Origin: Liolophura sinensis | Taxonomy: Eukaryota; Mollusca; Polyplacophora; Chitonida; Chitonidae | Direction of reading: 5' to 3' | Length of the DNA: 64,000 nucleotides | Assembly (NCBI RefSeq): GCF_032854445.1 | Contig: NC_088295.1 | Location: 24,725,385-24,789,384 of the forward strand | Part shown: positions 26,374-35,740 of the stretch, in pieces | Layout: every line of letters starts with the position of its first letter | Position numbering within the stretch: position 1 is the first letter of the stretch | Notes under the pieces: generated by a model | Told to the model about the DNA's origin: nothing | What the model saw: only the letters and a program-made list of their open reading frames with translations | Database searches by the model: none | Program-made: the position numbers and the translations under genes

Positions 26374-26924
26374 ATGCGATGTGGTGAAAAACTGTTTTTA
26401 TGCATGATATCCGTGAAAATGGTTGACATCATCTGATGGTATCGCTCCTCTGGTAAAGCTCTTTTGTAGTCACACATATTATTGTCATTTAACTCTGGTA
26501 CCTCTGGTAACTCTTGTGCGGCTTACATGTAAGCTCTGGGGGTTCCTGGCATACGGGCTGTGACAGCACGTGAGGACCTCCAGATGTTCATGCTGTCACG
26601 GGCTTGTGACGTCATGCATATGTAACCGGTTTATTATTTACGAACATCTGCATATGATATAATACTGCTTCATTAACACTTTCTGGTAAAGTCGATCCCG
26701 TTAAGTAAACCCCAAGCACTCACTCGATCCCGTTAAGGGCACCTAACCGTCGGTCTCGCATCGATCGTGTATCCTCTTTGAAACCAAACACACCCTCATT
26801 TGAAGTGTTAATGTATATGATGTACTAATCGGCACTGAACCTCTTCCATCCTCATATATTGTACAGACAAATCGGAAGACTGATACTTAGAACGGCTGTT
26901 ACATTACGTCATGTTAGGCTGAGC
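26374..26924. other. 5' flank of the CDR2 homologue
   Basis: Sequence upstream of the minus-strand start codon. An in-frame TAA lies nine codons before the ATG. No obvious TATA box. Near 26700 there is a short relic of the second SINE family (AAACCCCAAGCACTCACTCG). Confidence 0.4.
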
Positions 26925-27057
26925 CGGTCCTCCAGCAACCTGCGGATGGTCGTGGGTTTCCCCCGGGCTCTACCCTGTTTCCTCCCACAATAATACTGGC
27001 CGCCGTTATATAAGTGAAATATTCTTGAGTACAGCGTAAAACACCAATCAAATATAT
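26925..27057 (+). mobile_element. SINE fragment, first of a tandem pair
   Basis: From CTGAGCCGGTCCTCCAGCAA through the GGGTTTCCCCCGGGCTCTAC body to an AATCAAATATATAAATCAAA tail. The head is missing. Confidence 0.78.
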
Positions 27058-27067
27058 AAATCAAATA

Positions 27068-27222
27068 TGCTGCCGTGGGAAGGTCTGTCAGCAACCTGCG
27101 GAAGGTCGTGGGTTTCCTCCGTGCTCCGCCCGGTTTCCTCACACCACAATGCTGGCCGAGGTTGTATCAGTGAAATATTCTTGAGTACGGAGTAAAACAC
27201 CAATCAAATAAATAAATAAATA
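27068..27222 (+). mobile_element. SINE fragment, second of a tandem pair
   Basis: Starts TGCCGTGGGAAGGTCTGTCA and ends in an AATAAATAAATAAATA tail. It lies about 10 bp after the tail of the preceding fragment in the same direction; the second copy may have inserted into the A-rich tail of the first. Confidence 0.78.
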
Positions 27223-27782
27223 CAAATCCTAGTCAGGCTATAATGATTTTTATGAGTGGACAAATTATCGTTTCATAATGTTTATTTCTAGATCAGCGCT
27301 CCCTTTGGAAAAGTGGTCTCCGTGTAATAAGGTCATTTTTTTAAAATGACAAATTTATTAAGAATTTAGTTACATGAAAATAAAAATAGAAATGATTTTA
27401 GTATTTTAAAACTTGGAAATGAAATGAAGTTAGAATCCGCAAAAGGTGGAGGCTAAAAAAGAGGCTAAAGATAACAGGACCTGTTATTACCCCACTGTTA
27501 TCAGAAATTTAAACCATCACACCCCCAAGTGAGAGTAGGGTGGAAAATTTCTTTCCCCACCAAGGCCGCAAGGAACGCTGTCTTCTATATGCTAATATCA
27601 CCATAGGGATGAACCATGCACAGAGGTTATCAGAACTCAGTCAACTCACCCCAAGAAGGGGAGATCACTCCCACAGGCGAGACCACTTTTCCAAAGGGAG
27701 CGCTGATCTACAATTAAACATTATGAAACGATAATTTGTCCACACATAAAAATCATTATAGCCTGTCTAAAATTTGTATTTA
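27219..27782. mobile_element. foldback element with about 103-bp inverted repeats
   Basis: 27219-27320 is almost exactly the reverse complement of 27679-27782 (shared blocks include CAGGCTATAATGATTTTTAT, ACAAATTATCGTTTCATAAT and AGATCAGCGCTCCCTTTGGA), with about eight differences. The 358-bp centre starts with a copy of the DIRS-type terminal repeat (27321-27490) that recurs in direct orientation at 27847-28036. The outer end abuts the DIRS-like left terminal repeat at 27781, so it may be a rearranged end of that element rather than an independent transposon. Confidence 0.7.
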
Positions 27783-27964
27783 TGTGCAGACGAAATTGAT
27801 CAGAGACTTGCGGATCGAACAATAACTAAAACAAAATGTTACAACATTCTGATTGTGTAATAAGGTCACTTTTTTAAAATGACAAATTTATTAAGAATTT
27901 AGTTACAGAAATATAAAAATAGAAATGAATTTAGTATTTTCAAACTTGAAAATGAAATGAAGTT
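27781..27964. repeat. left inverted terminal repeat of DIRS-like element
   Basis: Begins TATGTGCAGACGAAATTGAT and contains GGATCGAACAATAACTAAAA and GACAAATTTATTAAGAATTT. It is about 90% identical by eye to the reverse complement of 34827-35008. At 28027-28041 a 15-base inverted copy of its outer end (AGTCTCTGATCAATT) occurs, reminiscent of the internal complementary region that DIRS elements use. Confidence 0.8.
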
Positions 27965-28417
27965 AGAATCCGCAAAAGGTGGGGGCTAAAAAAGAGGCCA
28001 AAGATAATAGGAACTGTTATCACCCCACTAAAAGTCTCTGATCAATTAAGCTTACTGGAACGTGATTATATAGAAGTCAAACTCCTTTGTTTGATTCGGG
28101 TTAACACTGAAAGCACAATACATGCTTGTAACCATCATAGGAGCAGTCAGGTTCTGGCCTCCTATCGAAAAAGTCCGCTCTGTAACGAACAACACAACAT
28201 ATCATAAAACATGACATAGATTTCAGGGAGCAAAGATGGAACTTAAAATACAAATGACATTTTGCTGTGGATATCATATACAAAAGGATAACCCAAAATT
28301 TAGCATTAGCCAGAAGAGATTCATTTAAATGTAAATACTGACCTCAAAAGATTGTTCCAAAAAAATGTCACCGGCTTACCATATATATTGGGGAAGAACC
28401 ACAAAATATTGATTATG

Positions 28418-29918
28418 AATCTCTGAGAGCAGTCAATTAGCTGGCCACCCAGCACTATTCCACCATACAAGTTCACTCTTCCCAAAAATGATACATGTAT
28501 GTTGAATCACTGAGAGCAGTCAAGTAGCTGGCCACCCAGAACAATTCCACCATGCAAGTTCACTCATACCAAAAATGATACATGTATGTTGAATCACTGA
28601 GAGCAGTCAAGTAGCTGGCCACCCAGAACAATTCCACCATGCAAGTTCACTCTTACCAAAAATGATACATGTATGTTGAATCACTGAGAGTAGTCAAGTA
28701 GCTGGCCACCCAGACCAATTCCACCATGCAAGTTCACTCTTACCAAAAATGATACATGTATGTTGAATCACTGAGAGCAGTCAAGTAGCTGGCCACCCAG
28801 AACAATTCCACCATACAAGTTCACTCTTACCAAAAATGATACATGTATGTTGAATCACTGAGAGCAGTCAAGTAGCTGGCCACCCAGAACAATTCCACCA
28901 TGCAAGTTCACTCTTACCAAAAATGATACATGTATGTTGAATCACTGAGAGCAGTCAAGTAGCTGGCCACCCAGAACAATTCCACCATACAAGTTCACTC
29001 TTACCAAAAATGATACATGTATGTTGAATCACTGAGAGCAGTCAAGTAGCTGGCCACCCAGGACAATTCCACCATGCAAGTTCACTCTTACCAAAAATGA
29101 TAAATGTATGTTGAATCTCTGAGAGAAGTCAAGTAGCTGGCCGCCCAGAACAATTCCACCATGCAAGTTCACTCTTACCAAAAATGATACATGTATGTTG
29201 AATCACTGAGAGCAGTCAAGTAGCTGGCCACCCAGAACAATTCCACCATGCAAGTTCACTCTTACCAAAAATGATACATGTATGTTGAATCTCTGAGAGC
29301 AGTCAAGTAGCTGGCCACCCAGGCCAATTCCACCATACAAGTTCACTCTAACCAAAAATCATACATGTATGTTGAATCACTAAGAGTAGTCAAGTAGCTG
29401 GCCACCCAGACCAATTCCACCATGCAAGTTCACTCTTACCAAAAATGATACATGTATGTTGAATCACTGAGAGTAGTCAAGTAGCTGGCCACCCAGACCA
29501 ATTCCACCATGCAAGTTCACTCTTACCAAAAATGATACATGTATGTTGAATCTCTGAGAGTAGTCAAGTAGCTGGCCACCCAGAGCAATTCCACCATGCA
29601 AGTTCACTCTTACCAAAAATGATACATGTATGTTGAATCACTGAGAGCAGTCAAGTAGCTGGCCACCCAGACCAATTCCACCATGCAAGTTTACTCTTAC
29701 CAAAAATAATACATGTATGTTGAATCACTAAGAGCAGTCAAGTAGCTGGCCACCCAGAACAATTCCACCATGCAAGTTCACTCTTACCAAAAATGATACA
29801 TGTATGTTGAATCACTGAGAGCGGGCAAGTAGCTGGCCACCCAGAACAATTCCACCATACAAGTTCACTCTTACCAAAAATGATACATGTATGTTGAATC
29901 ACTGAGAGTAGTCAAGTA
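28418..29918. repeat. 87-bp tandem array, about 17 copies
   Basis: Very regular 87-bp unit containing GAGAGCAGTCAAGTAGCTGG, CCACCCAGAACAATTCCACC and AAAAATGATACATGTATGTT. Copies differ at only a few positions, so the array is recent or kept uniform by unequal exchange. It ends at a poly-C run (about 29922-29935). Diverged half-units at 29990-30100 show that it extends, degraded, toward the recombinase. Stops in all frames. Confidence 0.92.
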
Positions 29919-30471
29919 CTGCCCCCCCCCCCAAAATTTACAACAATGCAATTCTCTCTAATTTATATATTACAAATTAAACAATACCTGAGAGCAGGCA
30001 AGCACTGGCTTGCCAGAACAATTCCACCATGTAAGTTCACTCTTACTATGAATGATATTAAAACTCAAGAAGCAGTCAAGTACTGGCCTGGTTGAAATTT
30101 CAGATTGAATGCCTAAGTGACATCCCCAAACACCAACAACATCCTTTCGATAATTAAATATGGATGTATAACTAGTTTAACTATCAAGACTGGCTTCCAT
30201 GTAAGAATTTTCTGACCTTTCCTGTTCATATAACACAATATATTTATCACAGTAATGGATAATAATGCACAACAGTAGGCAGTCCAATCTTGGCCCTACT
30301 GAAATGCATAGTATAACTAAGTGAACCATAAGCAATGAATGTTTTACCAGAACAAGAAGGTATGCTGTTAGAGGAGTCAAATTATTGGCCTTAAGAATGT
30401 AAGTCAATGGCCTCATGCATTTTGCTACAAAACGGCTCTGACTAGTTAATCTTAATTTGAAAGAAAACATT

Positions 30472-30879
30472 GATGCGTATATATTGCTTTAATGCATCAG
30501 ATTTCCAACGACCCAATTTACGAATCACAGATTCTGGAATACCCATAGAGGCAGCCGTTGTAGCGGCTCCAACGCGGAAACTGTGCCCTTTGTGCTGTTT
30601 CGTGTCAAGGACCTAGTAGGACCTAGTTGTTATATAATTTTTTGTAGCTCGTACAGGGCAAAGCTCGGGGTTTTCTGAAAAACACAGATATATGCTGACC
30701 GGGTGAGAGTTACTAAACTTGAAATAGTGAATTAAAACTGCCATGGATGAGAAGCCACTTTCAGTTGAATGAAAGGTGATGTATTTTCTCTGCAGAACTT
30801 TGTCTTTTACATCCCATGAATTTTGTGACACTGCAATTTCACCAGTGCACAGAAAGGCATGAAATGCCAAGGGGAACAT
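30472..30879 (-). pseudogene. tyrosine recombinase catalytic region (DIRS-like), decayed
   Basis: The minus-strand frame 30879-30613 reads FHAFLCTGEIAVSQ, then ELCPVRATKNYIT. After a short break in frame, 30602-30472 reads KGHSFRVGAATTAASMG, IPESVIRKLGRWKSDALKQY. The HxxR motif (HSFR) and the candidate catalytic Tyr (LKQY) are present. The first catalytic Arg, expected in the FLRxGE box, is Cys here (FLCTGE), consistent with a CGT-to-TGT change. Recombinase of this type joins the circular DNA intermediate of DIRS elements to the target. Confidence 0.78.
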
Positions 30880-31042
30880 TGTTGTAAACAGGGACCGATT
30901 TGTGTATGAAGGAATAACATGTGGTAAAGATGTTACTAATTCAAGTATATTCAGAGTGATTGGCAGACGGGTGCCCCAGATGGTTATAAAGCTCGTGTTC
31001 CTTTCAGAATTTTATGAATGTAAAAACAGTTGGTAGGGTCAG

Positions 31043-31876
31043 TCACGTGTCACACTTTATGCACGAAACCTTTAGCCGAGATGTGTGAGTAGACTGTAGC
31101 TGCACTGCGGTTGTTACGAAAAAGAAAAGGGTCACTTTCTGTTCTGATGATGGGGAAACTTGGGCATCTGGGAACATTAATTTGTGAAAATTAGCAAACT
31201 GGTTTAAGACATTACGATAGGATCGAAGTGTGTTCCCCGAAAGGGAGGAGAAGAGGAGACGATCAACTACAACTTGTAATTCGCCTGCAGAATACTGCAG
31301 GTGATACTGCAATACTGGGCTGGGACCCAACCATGGTGCCACTTGACGAGCAGCCAGTAAATCAAAGCGTGATAAATGATCAGCCACAACATTGGATTTT
31401 CCTGGTATATGTTTTGAACGAAAATGAATATTGTGACGCATTCCAGCCAGGACCAACCGATGGACTAGAGTCATAATAACAGCGCATGAAGATGATGTTT
31501 TTTTTATTATATCCACAACAGCCGCATTATCCGTCATGAAAAGAACTGATTCTTTAGCTTTAAACCCCAGATCTCTAAAGCTAGAACAGTTGGGAAGAGT
31601 TCTTGCTGCTATGATCTGAGTGACCACGTCTGGTTTCCATGGGCCTACCAACCACTGATTTCCAAAAACAGCCGCAAATCCCTTGCTCCCAGATGCATCT
31701 GTATAAAGCTTTATTGAGTCAGATGATGCCCACTCAGAAGAAGGGAAGCATGCCTTACCATTGAAGTTGTTAAGAAATGACAACCAAGCATCAGTATCTG
31801 CTTTGACATTATTGCTTATTCCAATGTGACGATGAGGCTTAGTAACAGCGATGGTGAGGTTCTGCAGACGACGCAA
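31043..31876 (-). pseudogene. RNase H plus recombinase N-terminal domain (DIRS-like)
   Basis: A 277-codon open stretch. Residues about 50-180 form an RNase H domain: IKLYTDASGSKGFAAVF, then LFMTDNAAVVDIIKK and KSNVVADHLSRFD, supplying acidic positions typical of this fold in DIRS and related retroelements. Residues about 205-277 begin the recombinase core-binding domain (LSGNTLRSYRNVLNQFANFH). The two domains are in one frame with no methyltransferase between them. Downstream (30880-31042) the frame is broken. Confidence 0.78.
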
Positions 31877-31942
31877 AAGTGATTTCTGGAATGATGACTG
31901 AGCAGCAGAAATTTAGGTAGCCAAGAAGAGATTAAAGCTCTA

Positions 31943-32900
31943 CTAGGGTCCACCTTTTCTATGCTTAAACTTAAGACGAAGATTTCGTGCCCCTTCTAGC
32001 TTTTCCTGCGGTAAGCGAGCCGCCATCTTACCAGAATCAATCTCAATTCCATAGACTTGAACCACAGTTTTAGAGATTACAGTTTTAGAATGTTTTATGG
32101 GAATACCTATGCGTTTGCATAAATTAATGAAGTTGAGGGTGTCGGTTGTGCACTTCCTTGAATTGGCTGGGGCTAGAAAAACAAAATCATGCAACTGGTG
32201 CGACATAGCAGTCACATTTAAGTGATGCTGCATGATCCATTGAAGGGAACAACTAAGAATTTCAAATATTTTGCAGAACGATGATGCCCCCATTGGTAGG
32301 CATTTATCATAGTAATATTCATCTTTCCAAACAAAATCTAAAAGTCGATAGTCTTCTGGATGGATTTGGAATTAAACGGAAAGCATCTTTAATATCTGTT
32401 TTGGAAATGAGGCAATGTCTGCGTTGTTGTTGGACTAGAGAAAAAACATACACCATGGGATTATACTGCAATTTGGAGAATTCTTTTGGTATGTGTGTAT
32501 TGACAGATTGATCGTCAGGAAAAGATAAGTCGTGAATTAGACGAAATTTACCGGATTCCTTCTTTGGAACCACTCGAAGTGGAGAACAAATTAGGTTAGA
32601 AATAGGTTTTTCAGAAAAAGGGCCTGCAATCCTGTCTATGCGTACTCTTGCTGTAATTTTGCTTTCGACATAGTCTGAATGTAATCTAGCTGAGGTATGA
32701 TTCCTAGCAGGGTGGAGTGAGGGACTACCTTGAACACCTAATCTGAACCCGGACCAAATGCCGTCATTGAGATATTGTTTCAACTGATCAGGGTAGTTTA
32801 CCAAATAAAAAGACTTGCCCTTTTGGGCTGAGTTTGCTGAAGGTGCAGGTGAGGCTTTTAAAGAGCACAACTTCCAGAGTTCATCATGAATTTTGTCCAT
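31943..32900 (-). pseudogene. reverse transcriptase of DIRS-like element
   Basis: Two minus-strand frames. 32900-32319 carries the fingers/palm start: ICSPLRVVPKKESGKFRLIH, DLSFPDDQSVN and ISKTDIKDAFRLIP, which holds the first catalytic Asp. 32293-31943 continues MGASSFCKIFEILS and MSHQLHDFVFLAP, where the usual Y-x-D-D box (LDDF in this group) has become LHDF, losing one catalytic Asp. A frameshift separates the halves. The element cannot copy itself. Confidence 0.8.
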
Positions 32901-32922
32901 GGCAGCGGTTGTAATACGCGCA

Positions 32923-33487
32923 TTACAAGATATCGAATGCCTGGGACCACTGACCTATGTGAATAACCTCTTTACGACTAGGTGTTGAAATGTTTATTTG
33001 TGACCCATCAGATGATGGTTTAACAGAAGGTTCGTCATCCAACGGACTGAGGAGCTGAATGAAGTTGATGTACTCATTGGAGTGTATCTTGGCTCTTACT
33101 GAAGCACTAACACTGAATCCTAAAGGCAATGACGAGGAAAGGAAACCCGTTGCACAAATATCTTTAGGAGTGGACAAAGAATTACAACTCGAAGATATCT
33201 CACCCAGTAGCTCAGCTGGGCCCTGGGTGATGAGTTGATCCACTGCACTCGATGGTGTAGACTCAACCGCGACAGATGAGGCCTGGGGTGGGGGCGGCAG
33301 GAGCTAACGGGACTGATGCACATGATGTGGTTGGGGGCTGAACCTGTGGAGGAAGGGTAGGTGGCCGGCAACACGATGAGGACCTACGCTGGTTCCGGGC
33401 CCGTTTGGACCTAGTTGCCACTATTGAGGCAGCACCCCGTTTAGGAGGCACGGTGTAAGGTCTGAAAAACACAAGAATACAAGGCAA
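32923..33487 (-). pseudogene. gag-like upstream region of DIRS-like element
   Basis: The frame at 33243-32923 contains LPLGFSVSASVRAKIHSNEY, INFIQLL and IGQWSQAFDIL, matching the pattern P-L-G...K-I...N-E-(Y/F)...L-L and Q-W...A-F that I associate with the ORF preceding RT in DIRS-like elements. A Pro/Arg-rich segment (33487-33263) lies upstream in another frame, so there is a frameshift near 33300. The sequence before it (GTGTTTTTCAG at about 33462) looks like a splice acceptor. Confidence 0.55.
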
Positions 33488-34826
33488 GAGATGCAGCGTG
33501 AAGGTACTACATGTATGTACAATAAAATAAGATTAGGCAGCAGACCATTATTACGAGTATAAATGAAATCATACCACTCCCATATATGAGTTATTTTTAT
33601 ACATGTGTTGAATTTCATTTTAATAGCTATTATAGCATAACAATACACGGCAAGAACAGCCATGCGTAATATTAAATTATATTTAAAAATGAGTCAACTG
33701 CGCACAGGTTCCAGACTATATAATAAGTCTATTCAAAATATGGCTCATAAAGCAACAAATTTAAAGACCAATAAAAAAGGCCACGTACTAACATCTGCTG
33801 CAGAATATTCCCAAACAAATAACACCCATAGCACATGGACATAATATGGTCCCCAAAAGCACAAATCGATACAATGGCCCAGGTTGGCATAAAGAACTCA
33901 CAGTAAGTTTAGAGTATCAGTAAGCAGAATTAGGCCAACAGGCTGAGCCAAATCTATTCACTTATACACATAGTAAAGATTTAAATCAATATAACTGAAA
34001 CCAATGCAGCCAATATCCATCTGAAAAATCTATTTGAATATTTAATACTAACAGAGCACTAATATTATTTAATAATAACCCTTTCGCTTAAAATGACCAA
34101 TGGCCCTGCGCACACTACAAGCATATTTATACATGCCCTCTGGATTGAGGTGCACGCCAAACTGACTCAAAACTCGAAGCCAGTTAAGCCAAAAACAACA
34201 TTTTCATCAGCCTTCAATAAGTGCGCTAAGTGCTCATTAGCACAAACAAGGTTGTTACGATTAGGAGCATCACGGGAGCAACTGACCAATAATAATTACC
34301 CTTGCCCCAACAGCAAACTAGCAATACCTGGCAAAAGTGACCAAATCTCTAGCTAAAATAAGAGGATCGCAGCCAGCTTCAGATAAATTATTTCCACCAA
34401 GCTGGAGAAAAACGGCGGAGTATTGACTTGACTGTGTGCCAGATATCGCGACCTGCAACGAAGGAGTGTACGGTCCCGTCCAGGGGTAAGTTTAACCAGT
34501 CGAGGTCGGGATTAACATAGTTTTCTTACCTAAAGATAAATGAATGGCCGGTTATTAGAACTCCACACCACGTTTTTAACAATAATGTTATCCGAACCAC
34601 AGTAAAACAGTAGATAAGCATTAACATACCACAACATACCACAACCGGCAAATAAAAAATGGTCCGTAGCACTTGTACGGCCGTAGACTAGTACAATACT
34701 AGTAGACTGTAGTAGTGGTAGAAAGAGAAGGTTACGTTTACAGACCTTCAATGAGTGGACAAATTTCTTTAACCCAAACCACGTCTTACCTGCCTTAGAG
34801 AAAATTTTTCGGAAAGATGTTTTTAG
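33488..34826. other. 5' non-coding part of DIRS-like element
   Basis: AT-rich sequence between the gag-like frame and the right terminal repeat. No recognisable protein. It presumably holds the element's leader, and the short frames on both strands have no family resemblance. Confidence 0.4.
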
Positions 34827-35008
34827 ACTTCATTTCATTTCCAAGTTTTTAAATACTAAATTCACTTCTATTTTTACTTTTCTGTAACTAAAGTCTTAAT
34901 AAATTTGTCATTTAAAAAAATGATCTTATTACACAATCAAATTGTTGTGGTATTTGTTTTAGTTATTGTTCGATCCGCAAATCTCTGATTAATTTCGTCT
35001 GCACATAA
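34827..35008. repeat. right inverted terminal repeat of DIRS-like element
   Basis: Reverse complement of 27781-27964 with scattered differences: GACTTCATTTCATTTCCAAG, TAATAAATTTGTCATTT, TTTTAGTTATTGTTCGATCC, TTTCGTCTGCACATAAAT. The match stops sharply at 34827, where the left copy continues GTTAGAATCC. Confidence 0.8.
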
Positions 35009-35066
35009 ATAAATAAATCAAATGTGCTGAGCCATCAAGTTTTGCACCAGACCTCTTACAAACTGT

Positions 35067-35223
35067 GAGGCCTCCGTGGCCTTGTGGTTAAAATGTTAAC
35101 ACAACAGAATGATTCATGAGATCCCCACCCGGTTTCCTTCCACCATAATGCTGGCCACCGCTGTAAAAGTGAAATATTCTTGAGTACCGGTATGGTTGAA
35201 AACACCAGGCAAATAAATAAAAT
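35067..35223 (+). mobile_element. SINE variant with altered head
   Basis: Head GGCCTCCGTGGCCTTGTGGT with a different A-box region, a large internal deletion, then CCACCCGGTTTCCTTCCACC, GTGAAATATTCTTGAGTACC and a short AAATAAATAAAATA tail. Confidence 0.68.
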
Positions 35224-35740
35224 ACATCTTAGGCTTTGTTTCTCCCGTCTAGCACTTTCGAAATGTTTTGAAAAAAGAAAATAAAAATACGATAGAACTA
35301 AACTGCAATTTTACGATCCCATAACACTAAATGCAGACAGCTCTTAAATATGAAATAAGACCTCTGAGTGTCTTCATGTTTAACGTGTTGTCAAGCAAAA
35401 TTGTAACACCGCTAGACGTTCCAGCTTAAGCACTGTGAAAACCAGGGGTGGGAAGACAGGGTCCCTCGCTTCAAAAGTGTATAGGAGTGTGAGTGGTGAT
35501 GGTGAGGCTTGCAGTTGTAGGCCTATACCTTGTTTTTGGTTTAATTTAACAATATACGAGTTGAGTTACGCCCCTTGCCCCCTAACACCCCCCCACGATA
35601 TTAAGTATATCAGAACCATGATGTATAGTTACTCCATGGAATTCACGATTCATGATGTTGTTAACTATAGCAGAATAGGAGAGTTACTCGATTTTGTAAT
35701 CATCAAAGTCAAACCTAGACAATGTTAGATGCATACATAC
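35224..35740. other. intergenic, no gene seen
   Basis: Contains a 97-codon frame at 35435 with no family resemblance. Nothing else supported. Confidence 0.4.

Larger units (their letters stand above)
27781..35008 (-). mobile_element. DIRS-like tyrosine-recombinase retroelement, decayed
   Basis: A 7.2-kb unit bounded by inverted repeats of about 185 bp (27781-27964 and 34827-35008). On the minus strand, in order, are a gag-like region (33487-32923), reverse transcriptase (32900-31943), RNase H joined to the N-terminal part of a tyrosine recombinase (31876-31043) and the recombinase catalytic part (30879-30472). Inverted terminal repeats plus a tyrosine recombinase instead of a DDE integrase define the DIRS group. 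Unlike classic DIRS-1, I see no methyltransferase between RNase H and recombinase. Frameshifts, stops and lost catalytic residues show it is dead. A 1.5-kb 87-bp array sits between the recombinase end and the left terminal repeat. Confidence 0.8.

Noticed and set aside
28418-29918. CRISPR-like regular repeats
   Set aside because: Units abut without unique spacers and the genome is clearly eukaryotic; these are tandem satellites.
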